From Branchiostoma belcheri (taxonomy: Eukaryota > Chordata > Leptocardii > Amphioxiformes > Branchiostomatidae): DNA of 64,000 nt. Shown piece after piece: positions 1 to 10,395 of the stretch. A model generated the notes under the pieces. The model worked only from the letters and a program-made list of their open reading frames with translations, made no database searches and was not told the DNA's origin. Location of the stretch: contig NW_017802558.1 in NCBI RefSeq assembly GCF_001625305.1, forward strand, positions 548,374 through 612,373, read 5' to 3'. A program made the position numbers and the translations under genes. Position 1 is the first letter of the stretch. Each line of letters starts with the position of its first letter.

Positions 1-790
1 AACACATCAGAAACTTTAGAAATGCTTCAACAGGGGTCATTATTCTTGAGTTCTGGTGTACTGATTAGTAGTACACTGTCCTATGGGAGGACCTGGTAAT
101 CAGGAAGGGTCAGGCAGTTGACTATTGCTAAACGTAGTCTTCTTAGCACACTCTATTAGTCAGGCTTCTTGGATGTGCTTTTCTTCTTGATGGCATATTA
201 GTTCTCTGTACTCGGTTTCTAGGAAGCCGGGCCCACGGGAGATTGAATACTCAAGCAAAACACAGTATAAGTCCCTACAAAGGCTGTCTTGTAGAGCCTG
301 CTAAAGATTCTGTGTTAAACTTGTTAAATGTATCTTGAAAGTTCATCTGTGTGGGTAGAAAGCAAGTTTAAACTGTAATTTCCAACACAAGAAATTGGAC
401 ATTCCCCATAATTTCAACTGTACAACTCCAATTTTTGTCAAGGAATGAGCAATCCACCTTCAAACCATAGTCTGTTCAGCCTCCCTAACCATGTAGATTT
501 CATAATGAAGACAACTTGGCAACTTTTTTTACCAAACTTTTTTTTCTATTCGCACGCTCGCAATCAGTTTTGGGGGTTCCAATGATGTCTCCATGTACAC
601 ATAGTGTAGGGTGAAGGAGCAGATCTGAGCAGGAAAATTACATCCGGGATGAGAGAAAGAGAAGGCAGACTATCAACTCCTGTGTACTGTTCAGGACACT
701 GACCCACCATGACCCCCTAGGGATGAGCTATAGGGAGTGGGAGTATAGAATTTGATTCCACAGCCCACAGTGCGACACCGAAGTCGGATC
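1..790. repeat. Near-identical 790-bp block, copy 1 of 2
   Basis: Positions 1-790 recur at 4811-5599 with roughly a dozen substitutions and two or three single-base indels, about 1.5-2% divergence by eye. The copy ends exactly at the single N at 791, and the window begins inside it, so it may extend leftward. Part of it (about 470-590) resembles the right half of the GGCCAT-type element at 51625-52016. The abrupt end at an N suggests either a real direct duplication 4.8 kb apart or two haplotypes placed in series. No gene is visible in it. Confidence 0.9.
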
Positions 791-791
791 N
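791..791. other. Single ambiguous base at a sequence junction
   Basis: A lone N marks the point where copy 1 of the 790-bp block stops matching copy 2. To its right lies unrelated sequence leading into the ELL-like exon. It looks like a contig or allele join rather than a simple miscalled base. Confidence 0.6.
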
Positions 792-1012
792 CATCCCTCT
801 TTCTATAATGCATTAGACATGCTCCTAATTTGATCTGATATGTTCTCAATTTGATTCTGAGTTCTCTTCATTACTGTGAATGACTATCCGTATACATTTA
901 GACTGTCCCATAGATAGATTTGTCGCCGGTAATGCTGGAATAATAGAGAACAGATCATGTGGTGAGGAATGGAAATCCATTTAGGGACGAAATTTGATAT
1001 TCTTTCCTCCAG

Positions 1013-1229
1013 TCACTACCCACCAATCTCGAAATACGACCAGCGGCAGTCTTACAAGATGGACTTCAACCGGGAGTACGAGGAGTACAAGCAGCTGTAC
1101 GCCAACATCCAGAAGGTTTCGCAGAGATTCAGCGACCTGGAGGCGGAGCTGCGAAAGCTGCCTGAAGGGAGCAATAACTACAAGAGAATACAGAAACAAG
1201 TCCTGCAGGAATACGACAAGATCCAAGCT
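1013..1229 (+). CDS. ELL: ELL-like elongation factor, internal exon encoding most of the Occludin/ELL domain
   Basis: Seen: a 217-nt open exon bounded by a pyrimidine-rich acceptor (TTCTTTCCTCCAG, ending 1012) and a strong donor (GCT|GTAAGT, intron from 1230). The first base completes a codon begun in the previous exon; the exon ends in phase 0. The peptide starts HYPPISKYDQRQSYKMDFN, continues with EYEEYKQLYANIQKV and ends VLQEYDKIQA. It is charged, helical and coiled-coil-like. Known: this pattern (YDQRQxYKxDFNxEYxEY, then a GS-containing turn, then EYxxI) is the C-terminal Occludin_ELL domain of RNA polymerase II elongation factor ELL, a nuclear subunit of elongation complexes. Joined in frame to 12295-12405 it completes the domain. 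Occludin and tricellulin share the fold, but the LHxKLAHIK motif in the next exon fits ELL better. Upstream exons lie left of the window. Confidence 0.82.
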
Positions 1230-2257
1230 GTAAGTTACACCCGGGGGCAACGAACTGCATTAAATTAGCCTGTGTCACACATTCACGACCTTCCCCCGAA
1301 CACCAGCCGACTAGCTGATGTTCGGGAGCACTCTGACCAGATTTAGGCCACACCTACCTTTTTACATGAATCTTAACGAATTTGAGTTAAATCACAGTCA
1401 AATTTGATCCCCGAACACACTTCCCAACACTGCTGACTTACTCCCGGATGGCTGGATGGTGTTTTTGCTGGCGTACGGTCTAAAACAAACCAACTATGAT
1501 CAAACCTCACGAGCGCCTCTCAAATGTTTGAAACATTTTTAAACATTCGGCTGGCGCAGCCGAACCGTAGCCGAATTCACCAACTGACCCGGCCAACTTT
1601 GGGCCAATCCACTCCTCCATGGTCGGCACGTATTCACCTTGTGTTCGGGAGGCCAAATTCGTGAATGTGTGACGGGGGGCTTTACTATGCACAGTGTTGA
1701 CCTTTATTGTCTTCAAGTTTAGACTTACTTCACAGTGCCTTAAAATACGTAATTATGTATGCATTTCTGGGTGAAATATTGCATGTGTTTGTTCCCCAGC
1801 TAATAACATCCATTCAAATTTATGAGGTTAGAAATCGCAGATAGATAAGATGGATCTGTTTTGTTATTCCTTTGTGTGTATCGATACTCACAGGGCTCAG
1901 AAATTTCTTTCATATGACTGCCACATCTTTCAGGCAATAACACAATATTGGAAAAAGGAGTAATTTTCCGATCAATTTTTGAAGCAGAGTCGTGCTGTCA
2001 TACATATAGATAACTCGAAACTTGTATATTAAACTTATTCAATGACCTGTGTGACAGGCAGATATTTAGGAGGGAAGATAGGGATGTTTTTCTGACTTAT
2101 CTATTGGGTGATGCAACTTTTCTCCTAACATATTTTACACTTACAGAGGATAGAAAAGTACATGAAAGTTCTAGACTTTCAGAGGTAGGGTTATGGGAAT
2201 GATTTACCAAAAAACATTTTTCATGTAGTTGTAGACTGCCATTGAAATCAATGACAA

Positions 2258-2616
2258 GGCCACACCAATTTGATTTGTTGGTTCACGGATTCACCCGCTT
2301 CATTTTTTTCTGATTTGCAAAAAAAGGGGGTCATAATCAACTACAAAATGCTCATATCTTGGCCCCAACAGTTGAAGGAAGTCCCTTATTTTTTAGAGTT
2401 TATACAGTTTTCCCATCTATCAATGCAGTAGTTTGATTAGAAGTTTTGCCTACAAACTAGCCTCTTATTTTTACATCATGGCTCCCATCATGCATTGGGG
2501 TTATCGTAGAATGCCTAGGCCTGTTTTGTTTAATTTTTTTTTCGCCATGTCGCTTCATATGTTTTTTTCTGCAAAAAAAGAGAAAGAGAGAACCAACAAA
2601 TCAAATTGGTGTGGCC
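2258..2616. mobile_element. Harbinger-like miniature element, GGCCACACC termini
   Basis: The left end GGCCACACCAATTTGATTTG and right end CAAATTGGTGTGGCC are inverted repeats of at least 20 bp, with GAACCAACAAATC near the right end mirroring TTTGTTGGTTC on the left. The same termini flank elements at 18634, 20354 and 61379. Here the flanking triplets (CAA and TTT) do not match. Short related sequence (CTGCCATTGAAA) lies on both sides, at 2237 and about 2668, so this copy may be rearranged. It carries no transposase ORF. Confidence 0.75.
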
Positions 2617-3062
2617 TTTGGACTACGATGTATGAAAAAAAAGTATATTTTGGATATGGTTGTACCCTGCCATTGAAAGCCATGATAAGTCTAGCTGGCG
2701 TGATTAAGTGCTTGTTTCCACTGGTAGTCTTACATAAATCACCCGCGCTAATTGAAAGTAGGCCTTGACTCATCAGTTTGCCGAGGTTAAATCAAAAGTA
2801 GGGAAGGTTGAACAAACACTGTTAGCCCCCCAGTATCACATTGATTGATTACCACTTAGATTAACAGAGCACCTCCTGAAATTACACCAGACCCAACAGA
2901 ACTGTGCCTGGGCAGTTCCCCATCTCAGTGAGACCAGTTTTAGTACATCCAGATACTCCTTTAACATCCTCAGCCCTTATGAGACATTGATTGGTTTACT
3001 GCTGTCTTGGACTGACTACATACATACATGTAGTTACACTGCAGGGCTGGAAATACTGGGTG

Positions 3063-3500
3063 TTTATGGACCTTAGTGCAGGTAGAATTGGAGTGTGCAG
3101 GTATTTCTGATATCTACCTGCACTGGTCCATGTACTGGGTATATGCAGGTTAGTGCATGTAAAATTGGGGCTGTGCAGGTATTTCTGATGTCTACCTGCA
3201 TCTAACCTGTACTGGTCCATATACTGGACATATGCAGGTTAGTGCAGGTAAAATTGGAGCTGTGAAGGTATTTCTGATGCCTACCTGCACCTAACCTGCA
3301 CTGGTCCATGTACTGGGTATATGCAGGTTAGTGCAGGTAAAATTGGAGCTGTGAAGGTATTTCTGATGTCTACCTGCACCTAACCTGCACTGGTCCATGT
3401 ACTGGGTATATGCACCTTAGTGCTGGTAAAATTAGGTAGCTGTGTAGGTGTTTCTTGATGTCTACCTGCACCTAACCTGCACTGGTCCATGTACTGGGTA
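3063..3500. repeat. 89-bp minisatellite array
   Basis: The phrase ACTGGTCCATGTACTGGG starts at 3122, 3211, 3300, 3389 and 3481, giving periods of 89, 89, 89 and 92. Each unit contains the inverted pair TACCTGCACCTAACCTGCAC and GTGCAGGTTAGTGCAGGTA, so single strands could form repeated hairpins. It lies within the hAT-like element, and the same unit occurs at 59.8-60.2 kb and as about one unit at 62.06 kb. Confidence 0.92.
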
Positions 3501-3631
3501 TATATATATATATGTATGTACATCTTAAGTGGATTCTTTTTGCTGCATTGGCTGTTACCACCTATAAAGTATAAAAGAACAATGGTTTCTGAACAGTTTT
3601 AAAATGCAGGTAAAACTTGTGTGGTGCAGGT

Positions 3632-3897
3632 GCAATGGCCAAGTGGGTAGAATGCTCGCCTTGCATTTACATGTAATAGGTCATGAGTTCGATCCCTGGC
3701 TGAGTCATACCAAGGACTTTAAAAATGGTACATGTGTACAAACTGCTTTCTTAGCACTCAGCATTTGAGAAAGATTATGAGAGTTAAACACACACCACTA
3801 CTAGTGGACTGGCCCCCTGCTGTAGTGATTGCACAATTGGAGTGGCCCCAAGGTCTACAGAAATGGAGATGGGCGCGTGGAGTACTCTAACTTTAAA
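3632..3897 (+). mobile_element. tRNA-derived SINE (copy 1)
   Basis: The head resembles a tRNA with internal Pol III promoter boxes: an A-box-like TGGCCAAGTGGGTAGAATG near 3636 and a B-box AGTTCGATCCC inside GGTCATGAGTTCGATCCC at 3679-3696. The tail (ACTTTAAAAATGGTACAT, CAGCATTTGAGA, GGCCCCCTGCTGTA, TGCACAATTG) is shared with the copy at 7623. It is inserted into the right part of the hAT-like element at 3042-3944. It is not a functional tRNA: the acceptor stem is not closed and the match runs on into a non-tRNA body. Confidence 0.8.
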
Positions 3898-4395
3898 TGT
3901 AACCTGCACTGGTATGCAGAAAAAAAAAGTAATTTTGAGCCCGGCACTGTCTAGTCGGCGCCCTGCTCACTCGGCCTTGGATCCAATCTATTTCTCCTGA
4001 TGACAGCGAGAGCTCCTCATCATGATATTGGTGTTCGGAGACCAAACCGACCGACCGGGGAAAGTGAATGAGTGCCAACACCTGGCCTGTAATCAGCACC
4101 AATTGTTACATCATTAGCTACAGAAGATTAGTGATGCTGCATCGCTCTGACACTGTGGATGGAGAAGGTAGGCCTTAAAGGGGGTCATCATTGCTGCAGA
4201 TCAGCCTCCGGATAACAAAGTTTTTCCAACATCAAGTTTATCAGCACGTCGGCAGAACGTACTGCACCTGCGCGAAACCCGTAATGTATTGTGCATAGCA
4301 CTTTGGCAGAATGTCTTGTTTTAAGGTTGTATTCAACGTGTATTTTTAAGGATATCATCCCATCTGTAGTTTTCAAATTTAGTGTCAGAAAAATA

Positions 4396-4602
4396 TAGTA
4401 ATTCAGTTTATGTTTGCGGTAGCAAAAGTTAATGCTGTCTGAGAAAAATGGACAGTTCACAGAACTGTACGTTCGCAGTAGCGGTAGGTGCAGAAAAAAG
4501 ATAGCAGCCGAATTATTTGTTAATGGTGATGATAAGTTCGGGCTATAGAAGTGACCACGAAAACCACAAATATAAAAGTACAAAAAAACTGTGATTTACA
4601 GT
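4396..4602 (+). mobile_element. TA-flanked CTGTAAATCAC MITE, copy 1 (degraded left end)
   Basis: It shows the family order: GTTTGCGGTAGCAAAAG, CTGAGAAAAATGGACA, a GGTAGGTGCAG block, GATAAGTTCGGG, AAGTGACCACGAAAACC, then TGTGATTTACAGTA. The left terminus is decayed (TAGTAATTCAG). It is non-coding. Confidence 0.85.
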
Positions 4603-4810
4603 ATCAAGTGCAACAGGCAAAATTCTGAGGCAACAGTGACCAAACATCCAAGGAAAACAGGTTTCGTGTGGGTGCAGTACGTTCTGCAGACGTGCTAGGT
4701 ATACCTTAGTAGGTCAGGTTCGCGTCAACTTTTTCCACACACGGCTTTACACCCTTTTTGTCTAGACTGAAAATCCATTTGCCTCAGGTGTCCTTTCTTG
4801 TAGAGTAGAC

Positions 4811-5599
4811 AACACATCAGAAACTTTAGAAATGCTTCAACAGGGATCATTATTCTTGAGTTCTGGTGTACTGATTAGTAGTACACTGTCCTATGGGAGG
4901 ACCTGGTAATCAGGAAGGGTCAGGCAGTTGACTATTGCTAAACGTAGTCTTCTTAGCACACTCTATTAGCCAGGCTTCTTGGATGTGCTTTTCTTCTTGA
5001 TGGCGTATTAGTTCTCTGTACTCGGTTTCTAGGAAGCCGGGCCCACGGGAGATTGAATACTCAAGCAAAACACAGTATAAGTCCCTACAAAGGCTGTCTT
5101 GTAGAGCCTGCTAAAGATTCTGTGTTAAACTTGTTACATGTATCTTGAAAGTTCATCTGTGTGGGTAGAAAGCAAGTTTAAACTGTAATTTCCAACACAA
5201 GAAATTGGACATTCCCCATAATTTCAACTGTACAACTCCAATTTTTGTCAAGGAATGAGCAATCCACCGCCAAACCATAGTCTGTTCAGCCTCCCTAACC
5301 ATGTAGATTTCATAATGAAGACAACTTGGCAACTTTTTTTTACCAAACTTTTTTTTCTATTCGCACGCTCGCAATCAGTTTTGGGGTTCCAATGATGTCT
5401 CCATGTACACATAGTGTAGGGTGAAGGGGCAGATCTCAGCAGGAAAATTACATCGGGATGAGAGAAAGAGAAGGCAGACTATCAACTCCTGTGCACTGTT
5501 CAGGACACTGACCCACCATGACCCCCTAGGGATAAGCTATAGGGAGTGGGAGTATAGAATTTGATTCCACAGCCCACAGTGCGACACCGAAGTCGGATC
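4811..5599. repeat. Near-identical 790-bp block, copy 2 of 2
   Basis: It matches 1-790 throughout and diverges abruptly after CGGATC at 5599. Here the sequence continues without an N into unique DNA, so this copy is the contiguous one. It holds no gene. Confidence 0.9.
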
Positions 5600-5927
5600 T
5601 CTCCGTGTTCCCATTGTAATTGCGTGTCCCCGCTCCAGATCTGATACCTCACATGCACACAGACAGGAAATGAGTCGACCTTAATCAGAATCTTGTGCGA
5701 GTGGAACTAGACGCCGAAATTAAAGTCTGGGACAGGTTGTGAAGAGGGTCTTTGTGCAGGCTCCCAGCTGTATCTGTTACGGTGACTCTAAAGAGATGCG
5801 ATCAATTTCCCTCCTTTCGTCACATCGTATACGTAGGTGGAAAGGCAGGGTTTTTGCTCAGCAAGCTTTTTGATCCCCGTTGATATCGTTCACTTTGCTT
5901 TGTAATCACTACAAGGTTCATGGATAA

Positions 5928-6144
5928 TACTGTAAGTCACTTTATATTGGTGGTAGCAAAATTTCGCAGCCTTAGAAAAGTGGACATGTTTGCGGGACAT
6001 GTTTGCGGAACTATATGTTCACAGTTATGACAGGTGCAGAAGAAAGTCAGCGAATGATTTGTTCGCGGTTATGTTAAATTCATGGTACAGAAAGTGACTC
6101 ACTGATAATATAAAAGTAAAGCAAAAACAAAGTGATTTACGGTA
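5928..6144 (+). mobile_element. TA-flanked CTGTAAATCAC MITE, copy 2
   Basis: Starts TACTGTAAGTCACTTTATA and ends AAAGTGATTTACGGTA. The internal phrase GGACATGTTTGCGG is locally duplicated (GGACATGTTTGCGGGACATGTTTGCGGAAC region), a small tandem slip not seen in other copies. Confidence 0.88.
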
Positions 6145-7113
6145 ATGTGAGCCACATGAAAGATGTACCATGTTCTGTTCCTGAATGTTCGACTTGCTTA
6201 AAATTCTCCGACGGTTTGTTCTGCCACCTTCTGGGCATGCTGAATTTTAACCCGGGCAACAAATTTTGTAAGAGAATATTGGAACAAGAACGTGGACTGA
6301 CTACTCGTGACGCGAGGAACCATGCCTATGAAATGAGCGATTGTGCCCAGTGTATGTGGACAAAGTCTCTTTTGCCATGCCATAGAAACCGAATGGCTCC
6401 AAGTCTTGTACTCAATGTGATATCTTTTCGAAGTGGTCATGCTTTTCCTCCAGATTTCATACAATGGCACTCTGACATTTATACCACTTGGGGGTGTCAT
6501 TACAGGGAGCAAGATCGCCCGCCAATTATTGTACTGTTACCACAAGAAGGGAAGCATTTTGACATGGTCGTCAAGACTGAATGCTAATTGGCTCAACTAA
6601 TCATGTCTGACATTCTGGGTGGCAGCCGTGCTACTGTAGGGTACACACAGGGGAAGAGAGTTATCCTCTAACAAAGTGAGACCGACGTGACATTATAAAG
6701 CGGAGAAAACTTGCGGGGAAACCCGGGGAAGGCCCGTGTCGTCCTTGTCATACATAACATCCAGATGAAAGTCCGGAGCAGGCTGGAAAATGGAGCACCA
6801 TCAGGGTTACAATGTACACTTGTGTGCTGAAAGCTAATGGACAGATGATGCATGTTTTGTAGAGTCTATGAACAGAAAATGAGGTTAGAAAGTCTAGCAT
6901 TCACGCCAGTGCTTCACTACAGAAATGTGTGCAGTGCCTTTCATTTTGTGCTCTTAGTAATTCATACCCCTGGCCCTGTATGGATACATATCCCTCCTTC
7001 AACTGCTTTATGCACTGTAACATTATAGCAAATTTCTCTTGCTGGTAGAAAGGCAGCTTTCGAGAAATCTTCTAGCAGCAAGCCAAGAGCAAGTTTAGTA
7101 CAGGTGATACATG

Positions 7114-7313
7114 TACTGTAAATCACGATTTTTTTCTTGGTACTTTTATATTCACTTCTGTACCATGAGCTTATCATTACCGTGAAAAAATGATTCACCG
7201 ACTTTCTTTTTGCTGCACCTGCCACCACCGTAAACAATTATAGTTCTGCGAACATGTCCATTTTTCTCAGACTGCAAACCTTTGCTACGGCGAACATTAA
7301 GTGATTTACAGTA
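7114..7313 (-). mobile_element. TA-flanked CTGTAAATCAC MITE, copy 3
   Basis: Opposite orientation to copies 1 and 2. Starts TACTGTAAATCACGATTTTT and ends TTAAGTGATTTACAGTA. It contains GCTGCACCTGCCACCACCG and ATGTCCATTTTTCTCAGAC. TA is present on both sides. Confidence 0.9.
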
Positions 7314-7622
7314 TGACGTACCCTTCTATGACACTGTTCCACTGACTCGCAGCTGGATCAATGTTGTAATAAGGAGGAATAGTTATTACCTCGCCAGGTC
7401 TTACAGGGAAGGCATGACTAGTGATCATAGCCTTCACGGAAAGGCGGGCTCCGAGATATGAACTTTTAAACCCTCATTTTGTCAATGGTTCAGCCATCTC
7501 TCAGGTACTTGTGGCGCACCTCACTTTTGGGCCGTTCAGCAGAAGTATAATGTTTGTTGTACTACGGTACGTAGTTGGAAAGAGTAGTGAAGAATGTCTT
7601 TCACTACGTTGAACGTATCTTT

Positions 7623-7889
7623 GTGGAAGTTAGTAGCTCAATCGGGAAGAGTGCTCGCTTTGTAACCAAGAGGTCGTGAGTTCAAATCCCACACAGGTCA
7701 TACTACTTAAACTTTTAAAAATGGTACATACTGCTTTCTCTGTTAACCGGTGTTAGCACTCAGCATCTATGAGATTAGAGTATGGGAAGGTCAAAGACAC
7801 AACACTACCAGCGGACTAGCCCCCTGCTATAATATATAGTGCTTGCACAATTGTGTGGCCGAATGGCTACAGAAATTGAGATGGGCACC
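7623..7889 (+). mobile_element. tRNA-derived SINE (copy 2), tail broken by an insertion
   Basis: A-box-like TAGCTCAATCGGGAAGAG and B-box-like GGTCGTGAGTTCAAATCCC (about 7672-7690), then the same tail as copy 1 (AAAAATGGTACATACTGC, GACTAGCCCCCTGCTATA, TTGCACAATTG, TGGCTACAGAAATTGAGATG). Copy 1 continues to a TACTCT tail. In copy 2 this is interrupted at 7890 and resumes near 8291-8305 (TATACTCT) after the next element. Confidence 0.8.
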
Positions 7890-8290
7890 CATGCCCGTAG
7901 CCAGCATTTTGAATGGGGGGGGGGTCTTCCCACTGCTGGAGGGAACCTCGAGTGCCGAAGGCGCGAGGTTCCTAGGGGGGTCTTGGGGCATGCTCCCCTG
8001 GAAAATTTTGAAAATTGAACCTTCTAAAATGGCATTTCGTGCATTTTTGAGAGGATTTCCAAGAAAAAATCAGAGATAAATATTTATTCAATCATTGAAT
8101 CAATGACAAAGGGAGCAGTTTTTCTACGATTCCAATCTTTTCAAGAAATCTTGGACCTTTACATAAAAAATGTTGGACCTTTACATAAAAAGTAGACCAA
8201 AAAGTGGACCTTTACACAAAAAGTGGACCAAAAAGTGGACCTTTTAGACCTTTAGCTCAGAACCCCCAACCCCCCCTGGCTACAGGCATG
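7890..8290. mobile_element. 401-bp element with CATGCC..GTAGCCAG inverted termini
   Basis: Left end CATGCCCGTAGCCAG, right end CTGGCTACAGGCATG: a 15-bp inverted repeat with one mismatch. The sequence GCACC lies at both junctions, consistent with a short target duplication in the SINE tail. Both ends carry G- or C-runs (GGGGGGGGGG; CCCCCC). The right interior has a short tandem array of GTGGACCTTTACA(T/C)AAAAA units. It has no transposase. Confidence 0.75.
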
Positions 8291-8786
8291 GCACCACCCC
8301 TATACTCTGCACAGTGTAATAGGACCTATTTATGTTACACTTACATTCAGTATTGTGCTTGTTACAGTACATGATTTGCCACACAGTTGTCACATCCAGG
8401 TACTTAGACACCTGAATATATGGAAAGAATTTATTTTTGTTATTTTTTTGACCAAGATTTACTACATGGATTGTTGGAAGTGTTTGTCTGAATATAGCAT
8501 ATGCCAAGGAAGAGGAGTCAATGTCCTCATATACTAATACTAGTATATATTTCCACATGAGCTGACAATTTAGCTAGGCTTCTCTATTCTGCATATAAAA
8601 GGGAATCACTTTCTCCCAGGCATGCAAAGTTGTGATACAAATTGCAGGTTTCAGCGTCATGAATACACAGACGGGGTTCTCAGTACCCTGACACATCCCC
8701 GTACTCTCTCAAAGTACCCGGTATGGTGTGTTTGCACATGAATTGGGAGGCTGGAAGTAACACATGTTAGATGGGCTGAGTAGGGT

Positions 8787-8894
8787 TAGCCTGGGTACCA
8801 TCCTCTGTAGTTACGGCTCTTTGTTGTTGATGGCTCTGTGGTACCAACAATAGGAGAGAGCCAGCGGTGTCTACAGAGGATGGTACCCAGGCTA
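8787..8894. mobile_element. 108-bp foldback MITE, TAGCCTGGGTACCATCC ends
   Basis: TAGCCTGGGTACCATCCTCT at the left and AGAGGATGGTACCCAGGCTA at the right are perfect inverted repeats of 20 bp or more (extending through GTAG/CTAC). The TAG start resembles hAT termini. GAGTAG occurs on both sides as a possible remnant of a target duplication. Related ends occur at 22450-22536 and as a half-site near 48600. Confidence 0.85.
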
Positions 8895-8954
8895 GAGTAG
8901 ATCGGCCTTGGCCCCTTAAATGACATATGAAATATTGCAACATTGCAGTATCAT

Positions 8955-10395
8955 AACAGCCAAATAGTTCACTCTGATTCTTTCTCCAAAGCTAAGCCTT
9001 GGCCGTATAGAACAGTGCCTGAGGACTTTTTGAATGCCTAGAACATACATTTGTATTAGTTGAGTTTACAGTTAGACCCTGATATTTACCTCCATGAAAT
9101 GTGTCATGGAGGTTATATTTTCAGTTGCGTTTATCTGTCCGTCCGTCTGTCTGTTGGTCAACAAGATAACTCAAGAACGCCTGGATGGATTGGTTTCATA
9201 CTTGGTGTGTTGGTAGGGTGTGACGAAAACTGGAAATGATGAGATTTTTGTCCCCCTAGTGGCTTCCCTTGGTACTGCAGCGCAACTTCCGGTTTTGATA
9301 TCTCGCGATCTGGACATGCTAGGGTCATGAAATTTTGGTGGAAGGTAGCTCTCGTGCTTGGGAAGAAGTCATTTGAGTTTGGGCCCCCTAGCGGCTTGTT
9401 CTGGAACTGCAGGGCACTTTCTGGCGAAATGTTTAAAAGCCAATAAGTCCAGACAGGAACAACATATTTTCATTATTTTTGGTGTGTAGGTAGCTGAGAG
9501 AGAGATGTACATAATTAAATGCAAATTATGCAAATGAGGACTTTATTTGCATAATTAATGAGGAAATTCTATAATTACAGTGTTTTACATTATACTACTT
9601 ACATACATGTAATGTATGTAACCTATGGCAGGCGGAACTTCAACAGATACTAATTATGCAAATGATGACCTAATTTGCATAATTAATGCGAAAATTCTAT
9701 GATTTCGTAATGGTGAATGATGAGAATGTCATACTTGGGACATCTGTAAGTTAATCAAAAGTTAACATACATCACGATGCATATATCATGTTAATGCAGA
9801 GGTCATTTGCACAATTAAAGAAGAAATTTACATTTACATATCAAGATCATATTTCATGGAGGTATGAGATCTCGGAATTCTAGTTTAAAGATAAGTTCCT
9901 TATTGTTAAATGATGATTTGATGTTTGTTGATATTAGCGTGATAGTAAAACAGTAAAAAATTTCACCCAGTTTCTTTCTCGAAAGCTAATCCTCACTACG
10001 TGCCTTTACCTACATGTAGATGCACATGACTTCAGTGACATATGTAACATACATTGCACTTTGCAGCATCATAGTAAGTTAAAACAGCCAAAATTTCACC
10101 CAATTTCTCTCTCCAAAACTAATCCTCACTACGTGCCTTTACCCAGTACATGTATTCTATGACATATGTAACATACTTTGCAGCATGATAGTATAAAAGC
10201 CAAAAATTTCACCCAATTTCTTTCTTGGAAACTAATCCTTACTACGTGCCTTTACCCAGTACATGTATTCTATGACATATGTACTTTGCAGCATGATAGT
10301 ATAAAAGCCAAAAAGTTCACCCAATTTCTTTCTCCAAAGCGAATCCTCACTACGTGCCTTTACCCACATGTACATGTAGATGTCCACACGTCAGG
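8955..10395. repeat. Approximately 108-133 bp tandem array split by a 776-bp element
   Basis: Units built on AGCATGATAGTATAAAAGCC, TTTCACCCAATTTCTTTCTC and CTAATCCTCACTACGTGCC recur with TTCACCCA-type anchors at 9961, 10094, 10207 and 10315. A more diverged unit (CAGTATCATAACAGCC, TTCTTTCTCCAAAGCTAAGC) sits at 8955-9030, left of the inserted element at 9088-9863. The array therefore seems to predate that insertion. Confidence 0.8.
9088..9863. mobile_element. 776-bp element with ACCTCCATGAAAT inverted termini
   Basis: The left end ACCTCCATGAAAT and right end ATTTCATGGAGGT are perfect 13-bp inverted repeats. The interior has GTCCGTCCGTCTGTCTG then AACAAGATAACTCAAGAACG, a phrase also present at about 31305-31460 beside a GT microsatellite. 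It also carries several ATTTGCATAATTAATG/ATTATGCAAATGA phrases in a loose direct repeat. It is non-coding. Confidence 0.7.

Larger units (their letters stand above)
3042..3944. mobile_element. hAT-like non-autonomous element carrying an 89-bp minisatellite, interrupted by a SINE
   Basis: It begins CAGGGCTGGAAATACT and ends with a decayed inverse (TTTTGAGCCCGG). The same architecture recurs at 59762 (cut by the gap) and intact at 62051-62386. The left part is the 89-bp tandem array. The right part (TATAAAGTATAAAAG, then GTGGTGCAGG) matches 62221-62320. A tRNA-derived SINE splits the right part at about 3632-3897. The target-site duplication is not clear here. The CAGGG termini point to the hAT superfamily; that is inference from ends only. 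Confidence 0.7.

Noticed and set aside
3063-3500. CRISPR-like array (regular repeats)
   Set aside because: The period is a head-to-tail 89-bp minisatellite without unique spacers, in animal DNA.
3639-3710. tRNA gene
   Set aside because: A- and B-box-like sequences are present but no closed acceptor stem, and the match continues into a shared non-tRNA body, so it is a SINE head. The same applies at 7624-7695.
6156-6587. 143-codon ATG open frame, the longest in the window, beginning just after a MITE (one more in-frame GTG lies inside the MITE end)
   Set aside because: No recognisable domain, no convincing splice or promoter signals, an equally long frame on the other strand, and it lies in the ELL-like intron. 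Length is within chance for 64 kb.
9500-9820. Octamer sites ATTTGCAT/ATGCAAAT as a POU-factor enhancer
   Set aside because: They belong to a repeated ATTTGCATAATTAATG phrase of the TIR element and are explained by its internal duplication.
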